DNA of 64,000 nucleotides from Hibiscus mutabilis (taxonomy: Eukaryota; Streptophyta; Magnoliopsida; Malvales; Malvaceae). The first letter of the stretch is position 1. Each line of letters begins with the position of its first letter. Below the pieces are notes generated by a model, which made no database searches, was not told the origin of the DNA, and worked only from the letters and a program-made list of their open reading frames with translations. The stretch covers positions 33,440,678-33,504,677 of the forward strand of contig CM033725.1 of assembly GCA_019671005.1 (NCBI GenBank), written 5' to 3'. The translations under genes were made by a program, and so were the position numbers. Below are positions 33,213 through 47,261 of this stretch, one piece after another.

Positions 33213-36200
33213 ATGGCTATGTCTGGTGCGAAATTTGAAGTGGTAAAATTCAATGGTGATGGTAACATCGGATTGTGGCAGACTAAGGTAAAGGATTTGT
33301 TAGCGCAACAAGGGATTTTAAAGGCTTTACGATCTGAAAAACCAGCATCGATGGAGGATGAAGATTTAGAAGAACTGTAGCAGCGAGTGACTGGAACCAC
33401 ACGGTTATGTTTGGCAGATGAGATTTTGTATCACGTAATGGATCTGTCGTCTTTAGAAGAAATGTGGAAGAAATTGGAAAGTCAATTTATGTCCAAATCT
33501 CTAACAAATAAACTGTATCTCAAGTAGAGGTTGTATGGGCTGAAGATGCAGGAAGGTCAGGATTTGGCATAACACGTGAATGTCTTCAATCAAATAATCA
33601 CTGATTTGTCTCAACTTGATGTGAAGATCGAGGATGAAGACAGAGCAATGATTCTGTTGTGTTCATTGCCTTCTTCTTATGAACACATGATGACTACTCT
33701 TACATATGGGAAAGAAACAACCAAAGTTGAAGAGATTACTACAACTTTGTTGTCTCACAACCAACGGAAGCAGAATGCAGGGGAAAGCTCTCGTGCTGAT
33801 GGTTTATATATTAAGGGTAATCAAGACCATGGAAGGAAGTCAGAGAATGAGGGTTCTAGAAAACAGAATTCTAGATCAAAGTCTAGAGGCAAAAAGATGA
33901 TTCATTGTTACAAGTGCAAGAAGCCAGGACATATGAAGCGAGACTGTCCAAAGTTCAAACGGCAGACAAATGATAAACATGATGCATTATCCAAAACTGT
34001 GAATGTGGTGCAGAATGATAATTTAGATTGCAGTGATGGTGATATGTTTTCTATTTCAAAAACTCAGTTCACAGATGCATGGATTCTTGATTCAGGGTGC
34101 TCTTATCATACAACGCCTAACAAGGAGTGGTTTTCGACTTATATGTCTGTTAATTCTGGTTTAGTTTATTTAGGTGATGATAGATGTTGCAATATTGTTG
34201 GTATTGGTGAAGTCAGAGTTAAGATGTATGATGGTACTGCTAGAACATTATGTGATGTTAGGCATATATCATATTTAAAAAGAATCAATTTCCTTGGGCA
34301 CTTTGCATAAGAATGGTTTTATTCCTAAAGCGGATGAGGATAGGGAAACCATTAGAATTGTTAGAGGTGCATTGACTGTGATGAAAGGAAAGATAACTTT
34401 AGGGAATATCTATAAACTGTTAGGGAGTACAGTTGTAGGTGGAGCTCATTATGTTGAGTCATATGATGATAATACAAAACTGTGGCACGTGCGTCTTGGT
34501 CATCTTAGTGAACGTGGAATGGCTGAATTGCATAAAAGAAATCTGTTGCATGGTGTTAAAAGCTGCAAGCTCGATTTTTGTAAGTTTTGTGTTCTTGGTA
34601 AATAGACTAAAGTTAGTTTCACGACTGGAAAGCACAAAACTAAAGGGATTCTTGATTATGTGCATTCTGATGTATGGGGGCCTACCAGGGAATCATCATT
34701 GGGTAGATCTATGTACTATGTTACTTTTATTGATGATTTTTCTAGGAAAGTTTCGTATATTTCTTGAAACAGAAATCTGAAGTATTTGCCGAGTTCAAGG
34801 TGTGGAAAGCTGAGGTGGAGAATCAAACTAGTAGAAAGATCAAGTACTTAAGGTCTGATAATGGCACAGATTACACGGATTCACAGTTTCAAAAATTTTG
34901 TGAGGAGCATGGGATTCAGAGACATTTTTCAGTGCGCAAGACACCACAACAAAATGGTGTTGCTAAAAGGATGAACATGTCATTAACTGAAAGGGCTCGG
35001 TGCTTGAGACTGAATGCAAGGCTTCCTAAAAGCCTCTGGGCAGAGGCTGTGAGTATGGCAAGCTACCTCATTAACAAGTCACCACGAGCATCTTTGGGTG
35101 GAAAAGCTACAGAAGAGGTATGGACAGGAAATGTAGTTGATTTTTCACACTTACAGATTTTCGGTTGTCCTACTTATGTGTATGTACCTGGTGATGAAAG
35201 ATCAAAACTTGATGCAAAGTCGAAAAAGTGCATCTTTCTAGGCTACAAGAAAGGTGTCAAAGGATACAAGTTTTGGGATCCAATTGCAAGGAAAATAGTG
35301 ATCAGTAAAGATTCAATTTTTGATGAGCAGTTCATGTTGCAGTAGAACCAAGACAAGGTGCTAGTGGATTTAGAATAGTATCCAGTAGCAGCTGAGAGAG
35401 GTGTAACAACTGAGATAGGTGAAAGTTCTAATTTAACATCTAGTGGTTCTAATATAGTTGATTTGCAAAATTTTAATCTAGCCAGAGATAGAAAGAGATG
35501 CACCAATATAAAGGCTCTATGCAGATTGGGTTTTGAAGACATGGTGTCTTTTGCACTTCACATTTGCAGTAATGATCCAGCTACTTTTCAAGGAGCTGTC
35601 ACTAGTCCGAAAAAAGGGAAATGGATGGCTGCAATGGTTGAGGAGATGGAGTCTTTGCAGAAAAATCATACATGAGAGCTAGTTAGGCTTCCTAAGGGAA
35701 AGAAGGCTATTGGTTGCAAATGGGTATATAAAAGGAAACCAGCTGTATCAGAAAAAGAGGGGGAAAAGTTCAAGGCTCGATTGGTAGCAAAGGGTTTTTC
35801 ACAGTGGAAGGGAGTTGATTGTGATGAATTTTTTCTGCTTTGGTTAGGCATACTTCAATTAGGGCAGTACTTGCACTAGTAGCTAGTTCGGATTTGCATT
35901 TAGAGCAGATGGATGTTAAAACTATTTTTTTGCATGGTGATCTAAAAGAGTAGATTTATATGCAGCATCCAGAAGGGTTCACTCAATCAGGATATGAGCA
36001 TCTGGTTTGTAGGTTAAAGAAATATTTGTATGGGTTGAAACAACCTCCAAGATAGTGGTACAAACGATTCGACTCCTACATGATTCAGATTGGCTACAAG
36101 CGATGTGAGTATGATTGTTGTGTTTATGTTAAGAGCCTTGATGATGGTTCTTTTATTTTTCTGCTACTTTATGTTGATGAAATGTTGTTGGATGCGAAGA

Positions 36201-37141
36201 ATATGCATGATGTTGTTGGTTTGGAAGCTTTATTGAGCCAGGAATTTGAAATGAAAGACTTAGGAGCTGCAAAGGAAATTCTAGGAATGGAGATTCACAA
36301 AGATAGAGGCTCAAGGAAACTGTGGTTATCTCAGCAAGGCTACGTTGAGAAAGTGTTAAACAGGTTTGGGATGAGCAATGCAAAGCCCGTGAGCAATCCA
36401 TTGGTAAATCATTTTAAACTTTCTTCTAAACAGTGTCTGAAGAGAGATAAGGAGATTGAAGAGATGGCAAAGGTTCCATATGCTAGTGCTATTGGCTGCC
36501 TGATGTATGCAATGGTATGTACTCGCCTTAATTTAGCTCATGCTGTTAGTCAAGTCTGTAAATACATGTCTAAACTAGGTAGACCACATTGGGAAACATT
36601 CAAGTGGATTTTCATGTATCTAAAGGGTACTATAGGACATGGAATTGTTTTTGGTAGTCAGCAACATGATCCTTTATATGTAGGATATGTGGATTCAGAC
36701 TATGCAGGTGATTTGGATAATAGAAGGTCTACAAGTGGGTATGTTTTTACTCTTGGTGGAGGGCCTATATGTTGGAAGTCAATTGTTTAGTCTATTGTGG
36801 CATTATCAACAACTGAAGTTGAGTACATGTTAGTAGCTGAAGCTTCAAAAGAAGCCTTATGGCTCATTGGGCTAGTTAAGGAATTGGGTATTCAGCAAGG
36901 TGGAGTCCAGTTGCATTGTGATAGCCAAAGTGCTATTCATTTGGCTAAGAATCAGGTGTATCATGCTAGAACTAAGCATATTGATGTGAGGTTTCATAAG
37001 ATTAGAGAGTTGGCTGCATCTGGTGAGATATTGTTACAGAAGGTACATACCACAAACAATGCAGCTGATATGTTGACCAAGCCCGTTACTACTGACAAGT
37101 TCATGCGTTGCTTGGAGTTGTTGAATGTTTGCAAATGCTAG
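33213..37141 (+). pseudogene. Copia gag-pol polyprotein, many stops
   Basis: Start at MAMSGAKFEVVKF (33213). Gag runs to about 33960 and has an intact zinc knuckle CYKCKKPGHMKRDC (about 33907). The protease has WILDSGCSYH (about 34084). The integrase has a zinc region with HVRLGHLSERG and CKFCVLGK, then the core with YVHSDVWGP and LRSDNGT. The usual catalytic Glu in the NGVA-x-RMN motif is Lys here. RT has KWVYKRK and the active-site box YVDE where the family has YVDD. RNase H has HCDSQSAIHLAKN and ends with TKHIDVRFH and NNAADMLTKP. Ten in-frame stops (eight TAG, one TAA, one TGA) and frame changes near 34300, 34765 and 35850 make it inactive. Confidence 0.92.
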
Positions 37142-37218
37142 AGAAGCATGATAGCCCAACCCACTTTTTATGTGTGAGAAACTCCTAGGTTTATCTCTTA
37201 AGGGGCATGATATTCTCC

Positions 37219-37230
37219 AAGGTGGAGATT
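37219..37230 (+). other. Polypurine tract of copia element
   Basis: AGGTGGAGATT ends directly at the 3' LTR start, which is the usual copia plus-strand priming position. Confidence 0.6.
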
Positions 37231-37504
37231 TGTTAAGTATGGCTCATATACTAGATGAGGGACAGATGCTGGAGCAGAGCGGGAGTGAGCGAGCGAAGCG
37301 AGCGAACGGTACGGGGTATTTTGGTAATTGTACCAGGGGGTACTCTACATATACATTATTTTTAACCTAATTTTATGATTAACATAATCAGAAGAAAGAA
37401 AGCCACTCATTGCTCCCGAGGACATAAGCACACTGCTGAACCTTGTTACTCTCTTATATTCTTGCTTGTTTAATTTTCTTGTTCGTTTGCCTGATTGCAC
37501 AACA
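37231..37504 (+). repeat. 3' LTR of copia element
   Basis: 274 bp, equal in length to the 5' LTR with about 26 substitutions and no net length change. The GAGCGA repeat is retained (about 37285-37310). Confidence 0.95.
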
Positions 37505-38544
37505 GTATCGAAATCAAGACTATTGGTTTTGAAAGCACAACCAATATTTGAATCCCATTTGCTTCTAGTTTCATGATATCAAACCCACAATTTTATAGCT
37601 TTGAGACCATTCCTACTTACCCAACTTTTCACCTCTAAAGAGGCATATTTCACCTCAATCATTTCTTCAACACATGCTAACAAATTATATTCTAATCCAT
37701 GTTATTTCCTATGGTTAAACTTAACTAAAACTTACCTTAAACTCTTATCTACCATTTATGGTTTTTCAAGAAAATTAAATCATGGTTTAAAGCACCTAAA
37801 TTTCATTCAACATGACATACATACTTAGTTTAGGTCAAGAAGGTAATATATGTATTACCTTACTCCTAGCAATCCAAAGAAAGTATTGAACCAAGCTTGC
37901 TTAAAGCTTTTGCTTCTCTCTTCTTCCTTGAAGACTCCCCAAATTATTTAGGGACTAGAAATAAAATACACATAATTTAACACAAAGCCATGAATATTTA
38001 GAAATGGAAAAGAACAATAAATCGTGATAAAAAAGATGATCAAACTCTCCAAACCCAACCTTAATCATGAACCAAACTCTACTTTGAACAAGCTCACCAA
38101 CACCAAAATGAAAGAAGGGTGGAAAATGACAAATCAATGCTTTTAATCAACTTGATAAGATCACAACAAATGACGGTGGAAGAAACAAGGGAAAAATAAA
38201 GTAGAAAAAATGGAAATGGAGAAATATGGGACAATGGTGTTCGGTGAGCAATAATGAAGAATTGAAATGCTAAAAGCCTATAAAATTTTAAACTATCAAT
38301 TTATTCTCTATCATAATCCCGAGAATAATGAAGATGAGATCCAAAAGAAAACATGTCGGTTAAAATACAACCAGGTCTCTCGACTAATAAACTTAAACCA
38401 ACTGACACTTACTAGATTCATTTAATATCATATTCTAAATATTCTATTCCAAAAATTGAGACCCAAACCGAAAATATGATATCCGAACTACTAACCCGAA
38501 AATTGATTCGTTACAACTCTCCCCTTCTAACCAAAATTTCGTTC

Positions 38545-39277
38545 CTAAAATTTACCTTTTCCAAACAAGTGTGGATATTGATGCTCTATCTTCTCTTCCG
38601 GTTCCCACGTAGCTTCAGTGACACCATGGTGCTTCCACAAGACCTTCACCAACGGTATTTGTTTGTTCCTCAAAATTTTAGTCTCATGAGCTAAAATCTG
38701 TATCGGTTCTTCTTCATAAGTCAAGTTCTCCTCCAACTCAATGTGTTCAATAGGGAGGACATGAGACGGATCCGAATGATATCTTCTCATCATAGATACA
38801 TGAAAAACATTGTGAATTCGCTCAAGCTCATGTGGCAATGCAAAGAGGTAAACTACCGGTCCAACTCGCTCTAATACTTTATAAGGTCCAATGAAACGCG
38901 GTCTAAGTTTGCTCTTCCGACCAAAACATAACACTTTCTTCCAAGGGGACGCTTTAAGAAAACCTTGTCTCTAATAGTACTCTCAATCTCCTTACGTTGC
39001 AAAATGGTGTAGGATTTTTGTTAGTTAAACGTTGCTCGAAGACTATCTTGAATCATTCTGACTTTATCCCCAGTCTCGTGAATTAATTCTGGCCCAACGA
39101 ACTTGTTCTCGTTAAGTTCCATCCAACACAAAGGTGTTATGCACTTGCGACCATAAAGTGCTTCAAATGGAGCCATCTAAATACTAGCCTGGAAACTATA
39201 ATTGCACACGAATTCTACTAACGGTAAGTTTTCCTCCCAACTTCCTTAAAAGTTGATGAAACAACAAAGAAGCATGT
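38545..39277 (-). pseudogene. Element A pol: chromodomain and integrase C-terminus
   Basis: The frame 38934-38545 reads FGRKSKLRPRFIGPYKVLER, FHVSMMRRYHSDPSHVL and VKVLWKHHGVTEATWEPEEK. This is the integrase GPY/F module followed by a chromodomain, as in Tekay elements. Upstream, 38935-39272 continues integrase in broken frames (KAS...FLKVS style; homologous to the intact stretch of element B at 43105-43398). It is cut at 39277 by element B; the TSD catgt is duplicated at 39273-39277 and 50963-50967. Confidence 0.85.
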
Positions 39278-42200
39278 TGTTACCCCCTCGACCTGGCCTA
39301 CTTGTAAGATCGAACCGAACGAGCTACATTGGGTTTGCCAAAGCAAACACGTAAAGATTAACTCAAACTACGCTCACTTTTTCTTTTTATCTTATTTAAA
39401 CACAACCTATTAACCTATGGTGTGCATACTGGCAGCGGATGAAAACTCAACTCAATCGGGCATCAAATCGACATCTGATTGCACGTAATTGCAATTTAGG
39501 GACCAAATTGCAATTCTAGAAAACTACAGGGGGTTAACCAATTTTAAGATTACCAATCTTTAATTAATTATGTTCATGCTCATATGTCAAGAATCAGCTC
39601 AAAACAATCATCCAAACTTATATAATTGCATACATAGGAACCAAGGACCAAAACGTAAGAAAATAGAACTTCAAATCATCACATTAACTAACATAACTGC
39701 TAGCCGTATCGGTACACTAAGAGGTGTACCGATATACTTTGGCCATTCCAAAATCCCCAATTTCCTCGCGTACCAAAACGGTAAGCCTATTTCAGCTTAC
39801 TCGTACTGAAATGCTTAAAACAATCTATCCGTACCAATACGAGGATACATGTACCGATACGCTTGGACGTGAAATGTCCTATTTTGCTAGTTTTACAAGC
39901 TTCCGAAGCTACGATAACAATCCAACATGCTTCAAACATCAACACAATATCATTAAGGATCAATCATTACAAAAACATCACAGAATTTAACAACATTTCA
40001 TAGCATTGCTCATCAAAGGTAAACTAGAAGCATGCTTCCTAAAAATTAAACCAATCGAAACATGAATAACAAACCAAAGGCAATACCAAACATCAAAGGC
40101 CATTTACAACTTCAAATCAACATAGCACACATGCTAAAATAGGGAGTTTAACAATACACCTCCCAAACACAACAGAAACCCCATTGCCCTTATTACTCAT
40201 AGTCTAACTTTGAAAACATACTTTCAATACCGAAGTCCTTGGTGTCCCTTGCTTTCTCACTACCTCAAGACCTTTAATTCTCTACATTGATGGACAAAGA
40301 GAGCATAAGCTCACTAGGCTTAGTGAGGAATGATCAAAAACAATACCCCATCAATGCATTTAAAACCATTTTCCAAAACCACATTGAAATCATCGTTTCA
40401 ATCAACATTTAAAACATCATGCCTTGGAAACCATGCACTTAAAACTTCAAAAAACCAACATATTAAACCATATGCAAAATGTATCATGGATCAATAGCAT
40501 ATCCCAATGCTAACCCTCAATTTAAGCCTTCCCATACATAACAACCATATGCAAAGCTTAAAGAGTAAACATGTATAAACCAACATTCTACATTAACCAT
40601 CATAAACATGATACATGAACAATTATATTGGATTTCAAGTGATCATTAACCAATTCACTTTTCCAAAATCGTTCATCAGATACACAGATTCAACAAATGT
40701 CCTCTTAACACTTCAAGCCATCTCAACCGGAATAGCGATACAATCACAATCGTGGTACATTCACAACCGGGTACAATGACAACCCTAGTGGGAACCATCC
40801 CCAATCATTGGTTAGATGCTTAACCCACTAACAGGAGTTTTCGGTACCATAAACCCCTCAACCGTTAGGGTTCTTGGATAGAGTATTCGGTACACCATAT
40901 AAACCCTTCAACATCCAAGGAGACTTTTTATAGTTCACTATCAATCCTATGGCCGACCAACTATATCCGATAACATTTTAAATCACATCACTTGCCAATA
41001 TAATTCATTATTAACCATGTATCTCACTATTTTTATATGCATGAATCAAAACCATTTACAAAGCAACTAACCATGCTTTAAAACAAGTATTCCACATACT
41101 TATATAGATCATTTACCAAATGCATACATCATCATTATATGATCAAAAATAGTATATAACATACTTAAATCATGCTTCAATAGTAGGTACCATGTCATTT
41201 AAAAACAAGTTCATAAAAACCATTTCGTAAAAGCACAACCGAAAGAAAAACCAATTTATATTTACTTCTGAGTTTAAACCAGCATTTTAAGATAAGTTTA
41301 AACTCCTATAAACCACCTTTAAATCATTTCAAGGCTAAAATCCACGTTCTCACTCACCGACTTCACGAAACCTCAATCGCCGACGTGAATTCAAACGTCT
41401 GAAGCCTCTAAAGCTTCACTAATAGCCATTGGATCAACATCTCCTATTTTGATCACACAACATCAGAGGATTAATTCATCATAATGCATTCCAAATCTAA
41501 GCAAACAATTCCTCAACATTGTTTTGCTAAAAGCTATCAATCGCCATCCGGAAAAACAACCAAAAACACCTTCCAACTTAACCTAAACTCAACCCAGCCA
41601 CAATCTAACATTTAAATCCATCAATCAACATCAATTGACATCCAAAAAAATCCAAAACAATCCTTATACCTCCAACAATCATTAAGCCTCCACAACTCCT
41701 CAAAAATGCAAAACTAGCAACCTAAGAAATTAGAGATTCACATAGTTTCGAGATTCCAATGTTAAAATCAATAAATTAACATTATTAAACATCAAAAACT
41801 TTATTAAAACCAATCAAGAACCCTGCAAAATAGATCTAATTCAAAAATCACATTAACTCATCAATTAAACCTTAATTTAACAAAATTCCATAATTAAATC
41901 ATTAAAACTCATTAGAAATCATCTATAAAGGATAAATAACTTGGGAATTTCAATAAAGAACCATTAATTAGAGGAGAAGGATGAAACTCTCCTCTAATGT
42001 AGACTTTCCTCCTTAATTGCATTCATTTACATGAGAAAACAAGATTAAAACAATAAGGTTTTGATAGGAAACAATTAAGAACTCACTTGCCATTAAAAGA
42101 TTGAAGAAATCAAGAATTTACCTGAAGATTTTGAAGAAGAAAAGAGTGTTTGGCTGGAGAGAATTTGAGAGAAAATCTTTTAGAGAAAAAATAGTTACGT

Positions 42201-42618
42201 AAAATTTGTTTAATCAATTAATTATAAAATTAATTCTCCCAACCTATTTATATTTTCCAAAACCCTTTCAAAATGGATAATTAAGGAGAAAATTATGATA
42301 TTAGACTTTGGGCAAATAGATCCTTAAATATTAAAAGTTCTGATCCTTTTACAAAACAGTCACTAAAACAATTTTCCATTTCTTTTATTTTTGTCACTAA
42401 CCAAAAATTTCCAATTTCCAAAACCCATTTTTTAAAATTGAATTTACCAAAATTATCCATATATTAAATAAGGATTTTTATATATTTTCCCATATTTTTA
42501 TTTTCATGAAAATATTTATTTCAATTTTTATCGTAAATCTGACTCAAATCTCTAACTCTGACCTAACGGACCGTCTAAACCAACTAAGAGCCTCTAGGCC
42601 CAAAACCAGGGTGTTACA
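39278..42618 (-). repeat. 3' LTR of element B
   Basis: Plus-strand ends TGTTACCCCC and GGGTGTTACA, 3341 bp. It contains GTAC/GATAC-rich motifs at 39700-39870 and GGTAC-rich stretches at 40740-40930. It has no genes. Confidence 0.92.
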
Positions 42619-42631
42619 ACTCTCCCCTACT
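42619..42631 (-). other. Polypurine tract of element B
   Basis: The minus strand reads AGTAGGGGAGAGT immediately before the 3' LTR. Confidence 0.75.
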
Positions 42632-45600
42632 TAGAAAATTTCGTCCTTGAAATTTTATCTAAAGGAAGCAAATGCAGAAATTGTTTCAACATGTATGCTT
42701 TACTCTCCCACGTGGCCTCCTCAACTCCTCGATGTCGCCACAACACCTTTACAAGTTCAGTTGTCTTGCCACAAAGAACTTTACTGCTAGAATTAAGGAT
42801 ATCTATCGGTTCGTCACCATACGAAAAATTCGGTTGCAACTCAATAACCTCCACTAGCATAACATGCAATGGATCCGACCAATACCTCCACAACATCGAC
42901 CATGAAACACATCATGAATCTTCTCCAACTCAAGAGGTAACCCCAAACGATAAGCGACATGACCAACACGCTCTACAACCTCGTAGAGTCCAATAAACCT
43001 CAGACTAAGCGTACTCTTACGTCCGAACCGCATCACCTTCTTCCAAGGCGACACTTTCAAGAACACACGATCACCAACTGCATATTCAAATTCACTACGC
43101 TTCAAATATGCATAGGATTTCTGTCGATCCGAAGCCGCTTTCAGTGATCACAAATGAGTTTCACTTTCTCATTTGTATCCTTCAACACATCATGTAAGGA
43201 AACATACTTTTCCCCTGCCTCAGCCCAACACAAAGGCGTACGACACTTCCTACCATACAAAGCTTTGTACTGTGCCAATTGTATACTAGCTTGATAACTG
43301 TTATTATAGGAAAACTCCACCAAAGGCAATTGTCTTTCCCAAGTTCCTTGGAACTCAATGATACAATACCTCAACATATTCTCCAAGACCTGGATCACAG
43401 TCCAGACTGATCATCCAACTGAGGATGATAAGAAGTACTAAAACTCAACCGTGTACCCAAAACTCGATGCAAATTCTCCCAAAACCTCGTTGTAAACTGC
43501 AGATCTTTATCCAAAACTATGGACTTAGGCACACAGTACAAACTCACAATCTTGGCAATATACAAATCCGCCAACTTATCCAAGGTATACATCGTATGCA
43601 TAGGCACAAAATGCACACACATTGTAAACTGAATAACAATCACCCAAATGGAGTCATTTTTAGTGGACGTCAAAGGCAACCCAAACACAAAATCTATGGT
43701 AATTCTTTCCCACTTCCATTCCGGTATCTTCAACGGTTGCAATAACTTGGTAGGAAACTGATGCTCAGCCTTAACACGCTGACACACCATACATCTAGCA
43801 ACAAAATCAGCCATATCTTTCTTTAAACTAACCCAATAGTACTCTCCCTTCAAGCCTTGATACATTTTAGTACTACCGGGATGCATAACAAAAGGACTAG
43901 CATGAGCCTTGGTCAAAATCACACGCCTCAACTCATCATCATTAAGCACCACTATCCGATCCTTGAAGCATAACACTTTATCATCATTAAAATGAATATT
44001 TGTCGGATTCCCATCCATGATATCCTTAACATACCATACCAACGCATCATCATAAGGTTGCTTTTCTTAAATTAACTGTGACAAAGATGGCTTCACTTGT
44101 AACTCAGCCAATAAACTTCCATCTCGTGTCACATTCAATTGTGCGAACATCACCCTCAACTCCACCACAACTTTCTTACTCAAAGCATCGGTTACAACAT
44201 TAACCTTTCCAAGATGATACTCAATCGTCAAATCATAATCCTTAAGCAACTCCAACCATCTATGTTGCCTAAGATTCAAATCCTTTTCAGTCATCAAATA
44301 ATTCAAACTCTTATGATATGTATACACAACACATTTCTCACCATAGAGATAATACCTCCAAATTTTTAACGCAAACACAACCGCGACAAACTCAAGATCA
44401 TAGGTAGGATAATTGTGCCCGTGCACCTTCAATTGCCTAGATGCATAAGCTACAACCTTTCCTTCTTGCATCAACACACAACCCAAACCAATGTACAATG
44501 CATCACTATAAACCACAAACTTTTTACCCGACTCAGGTTGAATCAAGATAGGAGGAGCTTACATCAAATCTTCTCTCAACTTCTCAAAAGCTCACTACCT
44601 ATCCTCCGTCCACTCAAAATAAACATTCTTTTGCAACAACTTGGTCAAAGAAGCAACAATCTTTGAAAAACCATCCACAAACCTACGATAATAACCAGCC
44701 AAACCAAGGAAACTGCGAACCTCCTGCACCGATTTAGGTGACTTCCAACCCATCACCGCCTCATTCTTATGGGGATCAACCCGAATTACTTCGGCCGACA
44801 CAACATGTCCAAGGAAAAAACCTCCTTAAGCCAAAACTCACACTTGCTCAACTTAGCATACAAATGATTATCTAAAAAAGTTTGGAGCACAATTCGAAAA
44901 TGTCAATCATGTTACTCCTCGGTACGAAAGTACACAAGAATATCATCGATAAACACAACCACAAATTGATCCAAAAACTCATGGAACACCCGATTCATCA
45001 TATCCATGAACGCAGCAGGGTTTTAGTCAAACTGAACTGCATCATCAAAAACTCATAATACACGTACCTCATGCGAAATACAGTCTTAGGTACATCCATA
45101 TCCTTTACCGTCAACTGATAGACCCAAACCTCAAATCAAGCTTGGAAAACACCAATACACCTTTAAATTGATCAAACATATCATCAATCCTTGGCAAAGG
45201 ATACTTATTCTTAATCATCAACTTGTTCAATTGGCGATAATCAATACACATCCGCATTGTGCCATCATTCTTTTTCACAAACAACATCGGTGTACCCCAC
45301 GGCGAAACACTGGGCCGAATGAACCCTCGATCAAGAAACTCCTGAAGTTGCGTCTTTAACTCCTTCAAATCCTTCGGAGCCATACGATAGAGAGCAATAG
45401 ACACTAGAGCTATATTCACATACAACTTAATACCAAACTTGACCTCTCTATTCATCGACAAACCGGCAACTCCTCTAAAAAACACCCGAAAACTCACACA
45501 GTGCGAATATCCTGAACACGCACTTCCTTTGATCCCGGATTCATAACATAGGCCAAGAGTGACTCACAACTGAAATCCATCAAATGACTTGCTTCCAAAG

Positions 45601-47261
45601 CTGAAACAATATTAGACAAGAAATTAGCATTCTCACCCATTATTACTACCTCGTAATCATTAGCAAGTTTCAAGGTAACTCGTTTAGTTTCAAAATCAAC
45701 CACAACCCTATGCTTGGTCAACTAATCTATACCCAAGATTACATCAAAACCATGAAACGAAAACTCCATCAAATCAACTGCAAACACATGACCTTGAATA
45801 GTCAAAGGACATCTCCTAAACAACCTTCTTGTAACAATCATCTCACCAAAAGAACTAGTTACTTGCATTCCCAATTTTAACACCTCAAAAGGTATATTAA
45901 GCAAATGTGCATGCTCAAGTAAGATATACGAATGCGTAGAACCAAAACCAACCAAAGAAAATAACGACAAAGATTGCAATGTAAAAGCACCTAGAATCAT
46001 ATCGGTGTCGTTGCATCTCTCGTGATGTGCGTACACCCTCGTAGGACCACCATCATCAGTTTGAATCGCAACGGTATGGGCCACCGTCTTTGGACCCTCT
46101 TCCCTACATTAAAAATGTCTACGGCCAGGACCACAACCTCTCTAAGGTACGACTGCAGGTGCCCTAGCCTGACCACCATCAGCCAACAACGGACAATCAC
46201 ATCTCAAATGTTCACTCAACCCAAAACTACAACAAGATTTAGCTGTAACACCATCATGAGCCTGTCCCTCACGAGCAAAACGTGGATAGTCTCGCCTCAT
46301 GTGCTCTCGCGATCCACATACCCAACAAGTATTGAAAATCGATCTAGCTTGGGCATTTTGGCCTCACTCAACACCACTACCACCTTGTCTCACATTAGAG
46401 CAATACTTCTTATCACGATGCCTCTTATATTGACCAACACTAAAAATAGAGTCTACAACTCTTTTTCCCATGCCCGAACCATTCATACGAGATGATAAAC
46501 CCAAGTTCTGCTCAACATCCTTCGTCTGTATAACCAACAAGTCGAAATTAGTGTAGTCAGAAGCTAACATGCATGACTTCATGTCTTGTACCAATCCGTA
46601 ACGGAATCGGTCACAACGACACTTCTCATCAGGTACCAGCTCAAGAGTATACTGGCTCAACTGAACAAACTGAACCTCGTACTCAACTACAGACATACTA
46701 CCTTGAACTAAAGCCATGAACTCACGTTTCTTGTCATCCAAGTATCTAACTCCCAAATACTTCTTCTGAAAGTCAGCTTGGAAAAACTCCTAATCCACAT
46801 CATTGGGTTCCATGCTCGATTTTATAGTTGTCCACCAACTATAAGCATCACCTTGTAATAGGGACACAACACATCCTAACTTACGGGTGTCATTACACCC
46901 CATCTGATCCATAATCTGAACAGTACTGGCCATCCACGCCTTGGATGCCTCGAGCAACAACTCACGATACTCAACTCCTCCCAAAATATAGAGACGTTCT
47001 AACAGTAACCCTGTTTACCCAACAATTGGTGTAGGCACATGCGCTCTAACAACAACAGCCTGAAAAACTCCAGTAATTGCTTGTATTAAAGCCGTCATCA
47101 CCCAACACTGGCCCAGTTGGCACAAGTGGTGCTTGCTCCATATTCTCAGGTGGAATAGGCAGAGGGGGTGGCAACCCTCTAGGAGGTACAACATCCTCCT
47201 AATTTCCCTGCCCAGCGACAGCAGAAATCGTATCAGATCATAACTCTCTCCTCAAACTCAT
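42627..47261 (-). pseudogene. Element B gag-pol polyprotein, degenerate
   Basis: Gag starts at MSLRRELRSD (47261). The gag core is at 46984-46400 (GDAYSWWTTIK, EFMALVQGSMSVVEYEVQF). There are two zinc knuckles: CWVCGSREHMRRDY (about 46320), whose last Cys is Tyr, and a second near 46230 lacking one Cys. The protease reads GFGSTHSYI (about 45950), so the catalytic Asp has become Gly. RT has RGFIRPSVSPWGTP and MCIDYRQLNK, with active site FIDDILVYF (about 44950) intact. RNase H (44546-44067) has VVYSDALYIGLGCVL. Integrase (44042-43141) keeps H...H...C...C and ITIDFVFGLP, but after the second Asp region the DxQSxR motif reads DDQSGL and stops. The chromodomain is VKVLWRHRGVEEATWE (about 42720). 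Stops and frame shifts occur throughout. Confidence 0.92.

Larger units (their letters stand above)
32915..37504 (+). mobile_element. Ty1/copia LTR retrotransposon, complete ends
   Basis: Both LTRs are 274 bp (32915-33188, 37231-37504) with TGTTAAG...ACAACA ends, flanked by the 5-bp TSD gtatc (32910-32914, 37505-37509). A PBS with TGGTATCAGA follows the 5' LTR, and a GGTGGAGATT purine-type tract precedes the 3' LTR. The interior encodes gag, protease, integrase, RT and RNase H in copia order. It looks related to the Tork/Tnt1 group by gag style (from memory). I count about 26 mismatches between the LTRs (near 9-10 %), so it is an old insertion. Confidence 0.95.
28538..38515 (-). repeat. 3' LTR of element A, split by CACTA and copia
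   Basis: Plus-strand ends are TGTAACACC and CGTTACA. A minus-strand purine tract (AGAAGGGGAGAGT, 38516-38528) lies directly inside. LTR sequence occupies 28538-28994, 32385-32914 and 37505-38515, about 2.0 kb in total. The remainder is the nested CACTA and copia elements. The 530-bp middle piece includes a short tandem block at 32575-32690. Confidence 0.82.

Noticed and set aside
39570..39990. Small plus-strand genes in the element B LTR
   Set aside because: Both LTR copies show the frames poorly conserved, with indels; no family resemblance.
46022..46495. Plus-strand 157-residue open frame
   Set aside because: Antisense to gag/zinc-knuckle sequence of element B; composition explains the open frame.
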